Source: CBDESN01 sp965242495 (GTDB lineage Bacteria > Pseudomonadota > Alphaproteobacteria > MPNO01). Taken from it: a DNA stretch of 64,000 nucleotides. The stretch spans positions 1,798,001-1,862,000 of the forward strand of contig OZ251446.1 in NCBI GenBank assembly GCA_965242495.1. Direction: 5' to 3'. A program made the position numbers and the translations under genes. Positions 37,838 to 46,877 of the stretch are shown here, piece after piece (position 1 is the stretch's first letter; each line of letters starts with the position of its first letter). The notes under the pieces are model-generated. The model had not been told where the DNA came from. It ran no database searches and saw only the letters and a list, made by a program, of their open reading frames with translations.

Positions 37838-38977
37838 TCAGATCGTCTCCTCCCCGCCGCGGCGGCCGATGCGCACATCGCGATGGATGCTGGCCGACAG
37901 CATCAGGCCAAGGCCCAGCATGACCGCCAGCATCGCGGTTCCGCCATAGGAGATCAGGGGAAGCGGGACGCCGACCACGGGCAGCAGGCCCATCACCATG
38001 GCGACGTTGACGAACACGTAGAGGAAGATGGTCGCCGTGACGCCGATCGCGAGCAGGCGGGCGAACTGGCTGCGGGCGCGCAGCGCGATCGCGACGCCGT
38101 AGCCGATCAGCAGGACGTAGAGCGCGATCAGCGTCAGCCCGCCCGCCAAGCCGAATTCCTCGGCGAGCATGGTGAAGATGAAGTCGGTCTGCTTCTCGGG
38201 CACGAAGTTGAGATGGCTTTGCGTCCCCATCAGGAAGCCTTTGCCGAGCACGCCGCCCGAGCCGAGCGCGATCTTCGACTGCAACAGATGGTAGCCCGCG
38301 CCCAGCGGGTCCCGCTCGGGATCGAGGAAGGTCAGGACCCGCCGCTTCTGATAGCTTTCGAGCAGACTCCAGATCACCGGCAACGCCGCCAGACCGGCCG
38401 CGACCACGGCGCCGAACGCCCACAGGCGCACGCCGGCGGCGAAGGCCACCGCGGCGCCTGCGACGGCCAGCATCAGCGCGGTCCCGAGATCGGGCTGGCG
38501 CAACACCAGGAAGGCCGGCGCCAGCACCAGCGCCAACGGCGCCAGCAGGGACAACGGATGACCCAGCTTCTGGCCCGCCATGCCGTGGAGATACCGCGCC
38601 AGGGCCAGCACCATCGCGATCTTCATGATCTCGGACGGCTGGATCGTCACGTCGCCGACGCCGATCCAGCGCTGCGCTCCCATGCCGGTCGAACCGGCGA
38701 CCTCGACCGCCAGCAACGCGGCGAACGCCAGGCCGTAGAGCGCATACGCCCAGCGCAGCCAGAACCGTATGTCGGTGAGCGCCAACGCCAGCATCGCCGC
38801 CATTGCGACGGCGAAGCGCATCAGATGGCGGCTTGCCCACGGGTGCCAGGAGCTGGCGGCCGAGTAGAGCAGCACGGCGCCGATCGCCGCGATCGCGCAG
38901 ACCAGCAGCACCAGCAGCCAGTCGAGTTGCAGCAGCTTGCGGCCCAGCGTCGGCTCGTCGGCCGCCGGCGTCCGCAC
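37838..38977 (-). CDS. rodA: Rod-shape peptidoglycan glycosyltransferase RodA
   Basis: SEDS-family peptidoglycan polymerase of the elongasome, 379 residues with about ten TM segments. Diagnostic stretches are GAQRWIGVGDVTIQPSEIMK, LRQPDLGTALML and the C-terminal VVGVPLPLISYGGTAMLA. The GTG at 38977 lies 5 bp after the mrdA stop. RodA works as a pair with PBP2 and is the last gene of the mre-mrd run here. Confidence 0.95.
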   Translation of the reverse strand: MRTPAADEPTLGRKLLQLDWLLVLLVCAIAAIGAVLLYSAASSWHPWASRHLMRFAVAMAAMLALALTDIRFWLRWAYALYGLAFAALLAVEVAGSTGMGAQRWIGVGDVTIQPSEIMKIAMVLALARYLHGMAGQKLGHPLSLLAPLALVLAPAFLVLRQPDLGTALMLAVAGAAVAFAAGVRLWAFGAVVAAGLAALPVIWSLLESYQKRRVLTFLDPERDPLGAGYHLLQSKIALGSGGVLGKGFLMGTQSHLNFVPEKQTDFIFTMLAEEFGLAGGLTLIALYVLLIGYGVAIALRARSQFARLLAIGVTATIFLYVFVNVAMVMGLLPVVGVPLPLISYGGTAMLAVMLGLGLMLSASIHRDVRIGRRGGEETI

Positions 38978-38982
38978 GGTTC

Positions 38983-40806
38983 TCAGGCGTTCCCTCCCCG
39001 CGCGCGCTGCTGCGTCTCCAGCAGGACGTCGCGCGCGATCAAGGCCGCGACCTTGGAGCTGCCGCCATGCTCGATCACGACGGCGATCGCGTAGCGCGGC
39101 GCATCCAGCGGCGCATGGCCGACGAACAGCGCGTGGTCGCGATGCCGCCACGGCCGTTCGCGGTTCTTGAGCACCCGGGTCGAGCGCTCGTATTCGGAAA
39201 TGCGCCGCACCTGCGAGGTGCCGGTCTTGCCGGCGAGCTCCATTCCCGCCCGGTCGATGCGCGCGTGATAGGCGGTGCCGCTCGCGGCGTTGCTCACCCG
39301 GCCCATGGCGCGGAGCACGAACTCGAGGGCGGCGCCGGAGACGCCGGTCTCGCCGAACGCGGGCGCGCCGCCGGCGTCGTCCTCCGGCCGCACGATGCGC
39401 GGCGTGACCGCGCGACCGCGGCTCGCGATCCGCGCGGTCATCGCCGCCAGCTGCAGAGGCGTCGTCAGCACGGCGCCCTGGCCGATGCCGACGATCATGG
39501 TGTCGCCGGTATGCCATGCCGCGCCTCGCGCCGCCAGCTTCCAGCCGGGGGTCGGCATCAGCCCCCCCTGCTCGCCGGGCAGAACGACGCCGAGCTTGCG
39601 GCCGAGACCCAGGCGGGCGGCCATCCCGGCGATGCGCGCGATGCCGACCTTCCGGGCGAGGGCGTAGAAATATACGTCGCACGACCGCTCGATCGCCGCG
39701 ACCATGTCGACCCGGCCGTGGCCGCCCCGCTTCCAGCAATGGAAGCGATGGCCGCCGCGCTCGACGTGGCCGATGCAGAACTCGGTCCGGTCCGGATCCG
39801 CCGCGCCGGCATGGAGGGCGGCCAGCGCCACCACCAGCTTGAACGTGGATCCCGGCGCGTACAGGCCCGAGATCGCCTTGTTGGTCAGGGGGGCGAGCGG
39901 GTCGCCGCTGACCCGATTCCAGTCGCCGGCCGACAACCCGCTGGCGAACCGGTTGGGGTCGAAGCCGGGCGTCGAGGCGAGGGCCAGCAGGTCGCCGGTC
40001 GGGATGTCCATCAGGACCGCGGCGCCGCTGCGCTTCCGGCTCAGCCGCTCGGCGACGAACGCCTGCAACGCCGCGTCGAGGGTGAGGACGACGTCGCCGC
40101 CGGGTTCGCTGTCGCGGCGGGACAATTCCCTGACCACGCGGCCGACCGCGTTGACCTCGACCTGGCTGGTCCCGGCCTTGCCGCGCATGCGCAGGTCGAA
40201 GCTCTTCTCGATGCCGGTCTTGCCGACCGGAACGTCGGGGAGGCGCAGCAGCGGGGCGTCCCGCAGATCGTCCTCGGCGGCGGCGGCGACGTATCCCGAC
40301 ACGTGGGCGGCCGACTCGCCCTGGGGATAGCGGCGGGTGCGGCCGACCGAGATCGACAGGCCCGGCAGTTCCGGCGCATGCGCTTCGATGCGCGCCATCT
40401 CCCGCCAGCCGAGATTCTCCCGCACCGTGATCGGCACGAAGCGGCTGCGGCGACGGACCTCGCGCAGCACCCGCGCGCGGTCGGCCCCGGCGACGCGGAT
40501 CAGCCGCGACAGCCGGTCGAGCGTCGCCTCGACGTCGCGCGCCCGCTCGGCGATCAGCACCACGCGGTAGGTCTTGCGATTGACCGCGAGCGGCGCGCCG
40601 CGGCGGTCGAGGATGCGGCCGCGCGGCGGCGCCAACAGCCGCATGTTGACGCGGTTCTCCTCGGCCAGCGTCGTGTAGCGTTCGCCGTCCAGCACCTGAA
40701 GCTGATACAACCGCCCGGCCAGCAACGAGAACAGCGCCAGCTTGCCGCCGGCGAGGATCGCCGTCCGCCGCGCGAAGGTCCGGTGGCGCTCCTTGTCGCG
40801 GTGCAT
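38983..40806 (-). CDS. mrdA: Penicillin-binding protein 2
   Basis: Class B transpeptidase of the elongasome, 607 residues. An N-terminal TM anchor (about 15-35) is followed by the dimerisation domain (LLAPPRGRILDRRGAPLAVN) and the transpeptidase domain with catalytic serine in APGSTFKLV (SxxK), SCD in IERSCDVYF and KTGTS in LAGKTGTSQV. The stop of mreD lies directly upstream (40807), with no gap. The protein is slightly shorter than E. coli PBP2 (633). Confidence 0.95.
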   Translation of the reverse strand: MHRDKERHRTFARRTAILAGGKLALFSLLAGRLYQLQVLDGERYTTLAEENRVNMRLLAPPRGRILDRRGAPLAVNRKTYRVVLIAERARDVEATLDRLSRLIRVAGADRARVLREVRRRSRFVPITVRENLGWREMARIEAHAPELPGLSISVGRTRRYPQGESAAHVSGYVAAAAEDDLRDAPLLRLPDVPVGKTGIEKSFDLRMRGKAGTSQVEVNAVGRVVRELSRRDSEPGGDVVLTLDAALQAFVAERLSRKRSGAAVLMDIPTGDLLALASTPGFDPNRFASGLSAGDWNRVSGDPLAPLTNKAISGLYAPGSTFKLVVALAALHAGAADPDRTEFCIGHVERGGHRFHCWKRGGHGRVDMVAAIERSCDVYFYALARKVGIARIAGMAARLGLGRKLGVVLPGEQGGLMPTPGWKLAARGAAWHTGDTMIVGIGQGAVLTTPLQLAAMTARIASRGRAVTPRIVRPEDDAGGAPAFGETGVSGAALEFVLRAMGRVSNAASGTAYHARIDRAGMELAGKTGTSQVRRISEYERSTRVLKNRERPWRHRDHALFVGHAPLDAPRYAIAVVIEHGGSSKVAALIARDVLLETQQRARGGNA

Positions 40807-41316
40807 CTAGGCGGGCCCGCGGACGGCGTGCTGGACCCAGGCGAACGGCCAGGTCAGGAAGGGGTAGGCCGCGATCGTCGACAGGATCTGGATCAGCGCG
40901 GGTTCGGGTCCGAGCGCCGCGGCGTGGAACGCCATGGTCAGCAGCCACAGGCCGAGCGCCGCGGCGAAAGCGGTCACGGCGAAGGCCCACCACATCACGG
41001 CGAAGGACTTGCCGATGAGTATCCGGCGCTGCGCCGACACCACCCGATGCGCCACCAGCAGCAGCAGCGCGTTGATCCCGAGCGGCGCGCCGACCAGCAG
41101 GTCCTGCCACACGCCGATCAGGAACGCGGCCGGCGCGGGCAACAGGTCGGGGCGATGGATCGCCCAGTAGAACACCGCGATCAGGGCGACGTTGGGCGCC
41201 GTCGCGTCGTAGCCGGGCAGCCGCAGGGGCAGGGTCGCGATCACGACCAGCCCCAGGACGAGGGCGAACGGCGCCAGGTTGCGGGCCGTTCTGTCGAGGC
41301 GGTGAAGCGCGTTCAC
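40807..41316 (-). CDS. mreD: Rod shape-determining protein MreD
   Basis: Integral membrane protein of 169 residues with about five hydrophobic segments. Family features are LPGYDATAPNVALIAVFYWA and FLIGVWQDLLVGAPLGINAL. The GTG at 41316 overlaps the mreC stop (GTGA). It bridges MreC and PBP2/RodA to the cytoplasmic MreB filament. Confidence 0.92.
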   Translation of the reverse strand: MNALHRLDRTARNLAPFALVLGLVVIATLPLRLPGYDATAPNVALIAVFYWAIHRPDLLPAPAAFLIGVWQDLLVGAPLGINALLLLVAHRVVSAQRRILIGKSFAVMWWAFAVTAFAAALGLWLLTMAFHAAALGPEPALIQILSTIAAYPFLTWPFAWVQHAVRGPA

Positions 41317-42164
41317 GGCGCCGGCGGCGGGCCGGGAGCCCGGCGTTCGAGGATACGGACGTGCTCGATCCGGTGGAGCCGCACGAAGGGCCGGACGCGG
41401 AGCCCGGCGCCGTCTTCCGCAACCACGACGCCGATCGGGACGCCGACGGGAAACAGATCGCCATGGCCCGAGGTCAGTATCCGGTCCCCGGCGGCGACCC
41501 CGCCGGCCGGGTCGGCGAATTCGAGCCGCGGCCGGGGGCGGTTGTCGCCGGCCAGGATGGCGCGCGCCCGCGACCGCTCGACCAGCACGGGGATGCGCGA
41601 ATTGAGGTCGGTGACCAGCAGGGCGCGCGCCGACAGGCTGCCGGCCGAGACGATCCGCCCGACCAGACCGCGGTCGGCGACCACCGTCTGGCCCTTGGCG
41701 ACGCCGTGCCGTTCGCCCGCATCGACCAGGACGGTGCGCGCGAACACGCCGCCCGACTTGGCGATCACCCGCGCGGCGACGGACCGCGCCTCCGGCCCCG
41801 GCGCGTAGTCCAGAAGGCGCCGCAGACTCTCGTTCTCGGCGGCGAGGGAGCGCGCGGCCTGCTGCCAGCGCAGCAGCCGGCGATTCTGCGCGCGCAGACG
41901 CCGGTTCTCGGCGTGGAGTTCGACCAGCCGTCCGCCCGCCTCGGCCATGTCGGCGACCGTTGCGAGGGGGCGCGACAGGCCGGCGAGGATCGGGCTCACG
42001 ATGTCCACGGCGTCGGCGCGGATGCGCTCGACCATCACGGTCTCCGCCTTGCCGAACAGCATCAGGCCGAACGCGGCCAGGATCAGGAACGGGAAGGCGA
42101 AGCGTTGCGCCAGCCCCCGGACGGGCGCCACCAGCCTCGTCGCGGAGCCGGCGAGGGGCCTCAA
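41313..42164 (-). CDS. mreC: Rod shape-determining protein MreC
   Basis: Bitopic periplasmic protein, 283 residues. A short cytoplasmic tail and one TM helix (about 22-40) are followed by a coiled coil (about 70-115, rich in ENRRLRAQNRRL) and the beta domain (GVAKGQTVVADRGLVGRIV, RILTSGHGDLFPVGVPIG). The start is read as the TTG at 42164 after GGAGAGG; no ATG or GTG precedes the TM helix in this frame. mreB lies 72 bp upstream. Confidence 0.92.
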   Translation of the reverse strand: MRPLAGSATRLVAPVRGLAQRFAFPFLILAAFGLMLFGKAETVMVERIRADAVDIVSPILAGLSRPLATVADMAEAGGRLVELHAENRRLRAQNRRLLRWQQAARSLAAENESLRRLLDYAPGPEARSVAARVIAKSGGVFARTVLVDAGERHGVAKGQTVVADRGLVGRIVSAGSLSARALLVTDLNSRIPVLVERSRARAILAGDNRPRPRLEFADPAGGVAAGDRILTSGHGDLFPVGVPIGVVVAEDGAGLRVRPFVRLHRIEHVRILERRAPGPPPAP

Positions 42165-42236
42165 TTCGCCTCTCCGCCATGGCGGTCGGAGGCCGCGGGC
42201 TGGAACGGTCTCGGCGCGCGGGTCATCGCCGGCGGA

Positions 42237-43277
42237 TCAATACGTCGTCGTAAGCACGTTCCTGAGGACCCGCATCTCTTCCAGACAGTGGCCCGTGCCG
42301 AGAGCCACGCAGGACAGCGGCGCGTTGGCCAGGGTGGCCGGGAGCCCGGTCGCATGGCGCAGCACCAGTTCGATGTTCCCCAGAAGCGCCCCGCCGCCGG
42401 TGAGCACGATGCCCTTGTCGACGATGTCGGCGGCGAGTTCGGGCGCCGTATGTTCGAGCGCCACCTTGACCGATTCGATGATCGCGCTGACCGGATCGGC
42501 GAGGCTCTCGGCGATCTGGCGCTCGCTGATCACGAGCTCCTTGGGCACCCCGGTCATCAGGTCGCGGCCCTTGATCTCGATCGTCTCGCCTTCGCCGTCC
42601 ACGGGCAGGCAGGCGGAGCCGACCCGCTTCTTGATCTGCTCGGCGCTGCTCTCGCCGACCAGCAGGTTGTGGTTGCGGCGGATATAGGCGATCACCGCCT
42701 CGTCCATCTTGTCGCCGCCGACCCGCACCGAGCGCGAATAGACGATCCCGCCGAGCGAAAGGACCGCGACTTCCGTCGTGCCGCCGCCGATGTCGACGAC
42801 CATCGAGCCGGTGGGCTCGGTGACCGGCAGACCCGCCCCGATGGCCGCGGCCATCGGCTCCTCGATCAGGAACACCCGGCGGGCGCCCGCGCTTTCGGCC
42901 GATTCCTGGATCGCCCGCCGCTCGACCGCGGTCGAACCCGAGGGGACGCAGACGATGACCTGAGGGCTGGCGAAGCTGCGACGGTTGTGCACCTTGCGGA
43001 TGAAATGCTTGATCATCTCCTCCGCGATCTCGAAGTCGGCGATCACGCCGTCGCGCAGGGGGCGGATCGCCTCGATGTTTCCCGGCGTGCGGCCGAGCAT
43101 CATCTTGGCCTCGTCGCCGACGGCGAGAACCTGCCGGCGGCCCTTGACGATGGCGAGCGCCACCACGGAGGGTTCGTCGAGCACGATGCCGCGCCCCTTG
43201 ACGTAGACCAGCGTGTTGGCGGTCCCCAGGTCGATCGCCATGTCGGCGGACAGGAAGCCGAGTAATCTGGAGAACAT
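42237..43277 (-). CDS. mreB: Rod shape-determining protein MreB
   Basis: Actin-like cytoskeletal protein that positions elongasome synthesis, 346 residues (E. coli 347). Visible are the phosphate 1 motif DLGTANTLVYVKGRGI, phosphate 2 VVDIGGGTTEVAVLSLGG and the adenosine motif GIVLTGGGALLGNIE. GAGGAAAC directly precedes the ATG at 43277. leuA ends 47 bp upstream, so mre expression may be partly linked to the leucine gene. Confidence 0.97.
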   Translation of the reverse strand: MFSRLLGFLSADMAIDLGTANTLVYVKGRGIVLDEPSVVALAIVKGRRQVLAVGDEAKMMLGRTPGNIEAIRPLRDGVIADFEIAEEMIKHFIRKVHNRRSFASPQVIVCVPSGSTAVERRAIQESAESAGARRVFLIEEPMAAAIGAGLPVTEPTGSMVVDIGGGTTEVAVLSLGGIVYSRSVRVGGDKMDEAVIAYIRRNHNLLVGESSAEQIKKRVGSACLPVDGEGETIEIKGRDLMTGVPKELVISERQIAESLADPVSAIIESVKVALEHTAPELAADIVDKGIVLTGGGALLGNIELVLRHATGLPATLANAPLSCVALGTGHCLEEMRVLRNVLTTTY

Positions 43278-43324
43278 GTTTCCTCGCTCGCAGCGCGGCT
43301 TCGCGCGCCGGTCGGCGTCCGGGG

Positions 43325-44878
43325 CTAGGCCGACAACGCCGCCGGGGCCGATTTCTCGCGTTTGACCAGAAGCTTGTTCAACGCATTCACATAGGCGCGC
43401 GCCGACGCCACCAGCGTGTCCACGTCGGCGCCGCGGCCGTTGACCATCTTGCCGTTCTCCTCCAGCCGCACCGTCACCTCGGCCTGCGCATCGGTCCCCT
43501 GGGTGACGGCGTGGACCTGGTAGAGCTGGAGCCGGGCGGCATGGGGGAACAGCGCGCTGATGGCGTTGAAGGTGGCGTCGACCGGACCGGAACCGGTCGC
43601 CTCGACCATCCGCCGCTCGCCGTCGATGGCGAGTTCCAGCGTCGAGGTCTGCGGGCCTTCGGAGCCGCACACGACCTTGAGCGAGACGAACCGGATGCGG
43701 TCGTAGTCGCGGATCACCTCGTCGTCGACCAGGGCGAGCAGGTCCTCGTCGTAGATTTCCTTCTTGCGGTCGGCGAGGTCCTTGAACCGGCGGAACGCAT
43801 CCTCGACTGCGTTCTCGCCCAGATGGTAGCCGAGCTCCTTGAGCTTCTCGCGGAAGGCGTGGCGCCCGGAATGCTTGCCCATGACGAGCTTGGACTGGGC
43901 GAGCCCGACCGATTCGGGAGTCATGATCTCGTAGGTGCCGGCGTGCTTGAGGACGCCGTCCTGGTGAATCCCGGCCTCGTGGGCGAAGGCGTTGGCGCCG
44001 ACGATCGCCTTGTTGGGCTGGACGCTGAAGCCGGTGATCGCCGACACCTGGCGCGAGATGCGGGCGATCACCCTGGTGTCGATCCCGGTCGAGAAGGGCA
44101 TGAGATCCTGGCGCGTCCTGAGCGCCATCACGATCTCCTCCAGAGCCGCGTTGCCGGCGCGCTCGCCGAGCCCGTTGATCGTGCATTCGACCTGACGCGC
44201 GCCCGCCTTGACGCCGGCCAGCGAGTTGGCGACCGCGAGCCCCAGATCGTTGTGGCAATGGGTCGAGAAGACCGCGCGGTCGCTGTTCGGAACCCGTTCG
44301 CGCAGCATCGCGATCATCCCGCCATACTCGTCGGGGAGCGCGTAGCCCACCGTATCGGGGATGTTGATGCAGCTGGCGCCGGCCCGGATCGCCGCCTCGA
44401 CGCAGCGGCACAGGAAGTCGTGGTCCGAGCGCGAGCCGTCCTCGGGCGACCAATCGACGTCGTCGGTGTAGCGCCGCGCCCGGGTGACGCTGTCGATCAC
44501 CGCCCGATAGACGTCCTCGGGCTCCATCTGCAACTTGTACGTCATGTGAAGCGGGCTGGTGGCGATGAAGGTATGGATGCGTTTGCGGCGGGCGGGCGCC
44601 AGGGCCTCGGCGGCGCGGTCGATGTCCGCTCGTCCCGAACGGGCGAGGGCGCAGATCGCCGGGCCCCGCACCAGCTTGGAGATCTCGTTCACCGCCTCGA
44701 AGTCGCCGTTGGAGGCGATCGGGAAGCCGGCCTCGATCACGTCGACGCCGAGCTCCTCCAGCAGCAGCGCGATACGCAGCTTCTCGTCGAGATTCATCGA
44801 CGCGCCGGGAGACTGCTCGCCGTCGCGCAAGGTGGTGTCGAAGATCGCGACCCGGTCGGTATCGGCGCTCTCGCTCAT
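43325..44878 (-). CDS. leuA: 2-isopropylmalate synthase
   Basis: Joins acetyl-CoA and 2-oxoisovalerate in the first step of leucine synthesis, 517 residues. The catalytic TIM barrel has IFDTTLRDGEQSPGASMN, STHCHNDLGLAVANSL and CTINGLGERAGNAALEE. The C-terminal regulatory domain (about 390-500) carries the leucine-binding allosteric site (ATGSGPVDATFNAI). GAGAGGAG lies 8 nt before the ATG. A 399-bp gap with two hairpins separates it from ilvC. Confidence 0.96.
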   Translation of the reverse strand: MSESADTDRVAIFDTTLRDGEQSPGASMNLDEKLRIALLLEELGVDVIEAGFPIASNGDFEAVNEISKLVRGPAICALARSGRADIDRAAEALAPARRKRIHTFIATSPLHMTYKLQMEPEDVYRAVIDSVTRARRYTDDVDWSPEDGSRSDHDFLCRCVEAAIRAGASCINIPDTVGYALPDEYGGMIAMLRERVPNSDRAVFSTHCHNDLGLAVANSLAGVKAGARQVECTINGLGERAGNAALEEIVMALRTRQDLMPFSTGIDTRVIARISRQVSAITGFSVQPNKAIVGANAFAHEAGIHQDGVLKHAGTYEIMTPESVGLAQSKLVMGKHSGRHAFREKLKELGYHLGENAVEDAFRRFKDLADRKKEIYDEDLLALVDDEVIRDYDRIRFVSLKVVCGSEGPQTSTLELAIDGERRMVEATGSGPVDATFNAISALFPHAARLQLYQVHAVTQGTDAQAEVTVRLEENGKMVNGRGADVDTLVASARAYVNALNKLLVKREKSAPAALSA

Positions 44879-45277
44879 GGCTGCACTCCTCTCACTTCGT
44901 CGGCTCCGGGGGTCGTCGCCTCCCCTGAACGGTCCGGCGCGCGGCGCCGCTCAGGGGCCTCCAAGTCGGAGGACCGCATTGCCGGAAGTGAGACGGCGTC
45001 CACGCCCGCCGGGATGAGGGCGTAGCGCCGAAAGGAACCGGGCGTCAGCCGTTACCGTCATCTTCGCAGACCGCAAATCCGGGCTCGACCCGGGCGAGGA
45101 GACGCGCGACCGGCGCCCGCGGAGGGCCGCCGGGCGGCGACTCGCCCCGCCCGATTCGAGGCTGCGCGTTATCTGTACGCCAATTACGCCCGAAACCGCA
45201 ACGCTTTTTTGTTGGTCTTCGTTCGTCGTCCGCCGCCGATTCCCGCGGCCGGAAGGGGCGGGCGGGTGGGCGCGGAG
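44879..45277 (-). other. ilvC-leuA intergenic region with two adjacent hairpins
   Basis: No protein gene is convincing. Read toward leuA, a small hairpin (GGAGG/CCTCC, 44958-44972) directly abuts a larger one with arms CCCCTGA and TCAGGGG (44922-44957), ending about 40 nt before the leuA start. An AT-richer stretch (about 45165-45225) could hold a promoter, but I cannot define boxes with confidence. No leucine-rich leader peptide is seen. Confidence 0.5.
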
Positions 45278-46297
45278 TCAGTTCTTCGATCTGTCGACCA
45301 GGGCCTGCTCCTTGATCCAGGGCATCATCGCGCGCAGCCGTTCGCCGACCTCCTCGATCGGGTGCTCGGCGGCGCGGTTGCGGAGCGCCTTGAAGCTGGT
45401 CTGGCCGGCCGAGTTCTCCAGCACCCACTCGCGCGCGAAACGGCCCGACTGGATGTCGTCGAGTATCCGCTTCATGCGCGCCTTGACCCGGCCGTCGATC
45501 AGCTGGGGGCCGCGCGTCAGATCGCCGTACTCCGCAGTGTTGGAGATCGAGTAGCGCATGTTGGCGATGCCGCCTTCGTAGATCAGATCGACGATCAGCT
45601 TGACCTCGTGCAGACACTCGAAATAGGCCATCTCGGGCGCGTAGCCGGCCTCGACCAGGGTCTCGTAGCCGGCCAGGATCAAGGCGGTCAGCCCGCCGCA
45701 CAACACCGACTGCTCGCCGAACAGATCGGTCTCGCACTCCTCCCGGAAGGTGGTCTCGATGACGCCGGCGCGGCCGCCGCCGATCGCCGAGGCGTAGGAG
45801 AGCCCGATCTCGGCGGCGTTGCCGGTGGCGTCCTGGGCTACGGCCAGCAGGCAGGGCACGCCGCCGCCGCCCTGATAGAGCGAGCGCACGGTATGGCCCG
45901 GCCCCTTGGGGGCGACCATGAACACGTCGAGGTCGGGCCGCGGTTCGATCAGGCGGAAATGGACGTTGAGCCCGTGCGCGAAGGCGAGGGCGGCCCCGTC
46001 GCGGAGGCGATCGCGGATGTCGTCCTCGTAGAGCCGGGCCTGGAGCTCGTCCGGGGTGAGCATCATGATCACGTCCGCCCACTCCGCCGCTTCGGGCACT
46101 GTGACGACCCGCAGCCCGGCGCCTTCGGCCTTGGCCGCGCTCGCCGACCCGGCGCGCAAGGCGACCGCGACGTCCCCGACGCCGCTGTCGCGCAGATTGT
46201 TGGCGTGGGCGTGGCCCTGGCTGCCGTAGCCGACGATCGCCACCTTCTTGCCCTTGATCAGGCCGACGTCGGCATCCCGATCGTAATAGACGCGCAT
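45278..46297 (-). CDS. ilvC: Ketol-acid reductoisomerase (class I)
   Basis: NADPH-dependent isomeroreductase of valine and isoleucine synthesis, 339 residues, the class I length. The Rossmann motif is VAIVGYGSQGHAHANNLRDS, followed by MMLTPDELQ and FAHGLNVHF. The knotted C-domain metal site includes ETTFREECETDLFGEQ. It lies 48 bp downstream of ilvN, and the ilvB-ilvN-ilvC order indicates one pathway unit. Confidence 0.97.
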   Translation of the reverse strand: MRVYYDRDADVGLIKGKKVAIVGYGSQGHAHANNLRDSGVGDVAVALRAGSASAAKAEGAGLRVVTVPEAAEWADVIMMLTPDELQARLYEDDIRDRLRDGAALAFAHGLNVHFRLIEPRPDLDVFMVAPKGPGHTVRSLYQGGGGVPCLLAVAQDATGNAAEIGLSYASAIGGGRAGVIETTFREECETDLFGEQSVLCGGLTALILAGYETLVEAGYAPEMAYFECLHEVKLIVDLIYEGGIANMRYSISNTAEYGDLTRGPQLIDGRVKARMKRILDDIQSGRFAREWVLENSAGQTSFKALRNRAAEHPIEEVGERLRAMMPWIKEQALVDRSKN

Positions 46298-46345
46298 GTG
46301 TCCCTCTGTACCGCCTGGCGCCCCCCGCCGGGCGCCGATCCTCTC

Positions 46346-46849
46346 TTACAGGCCGCGCTTGCCGCGCGCAATGGCGACGATGCCGGTGCGCGAGACGTCG
46401 ACCAGGCCCAGCGGGCGCATCAGCTCGATGAACGCATCCAGCTTGCCGGTCGATCCCGAAATCTCGAACACGAACGACTCGTTGGTGCTGTCGATCGCGC
46501 GGGCGCGGAAAATATCGGCGATGCGGAGCGATTCGACGCGCTTCTCGCCGGCGCCCGCGACCTTGATCAGGGCCAGCTCGCGCTCGACGCAGGCGCCCTC
46601 GGTGGTGAGGTCCACGACCCGGTGGACCGGCACCAGCCGTTCGAGCTGCGCCTTGATCTGCTCGATGATCATCGGCGTGCCCGCGGCGACCACGGTGATC
46701 CGGGACAGCGCGTTGGCCGGATCGACCTCGGCGACGGTGAGGCTCTCGATGTTGTAGCCGCGGCCCGAGAACAGCCCGATCACGCGGGCGAGCACGCCGG
46801 CCTCGTTGTCGACGAGCACGGCGATGGTATGGCGTTCGACCGTCTCCAC
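46346..46849 (-). CDS. ilvN: Acetolactate synthase regulatory subunit
   Basis: Small ACT-domain subunit that gives valine feedback control, 167 residues. The ACT start is RHTIAVLVDNEAGVLARVIG with SGRGYNIESLTVAE; the second domain begins after LVPVHRVVDLTTEG. The ATG lies 28 bp after the catalytic subunit gene. Confidence 0.95.
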   Translation of the reverse strand: METVERHTIAVLVDNEAGVLARVIGLFSGRGYNIESLTVAEVDPANALSRITVVAAGTPMIIEQIKAQLERLVPVHRVVDLTTEGACVERELALIKVAGAGEKRVESLRIADIFRARAIDSTNESFVFEISGSTGKLDAFIELMRPLGLVDVSRTGIVAIARGKRGL

Positions 46850-46877
46850 TCCGACCTCCGCCGCCGGCGGCCCGAAC

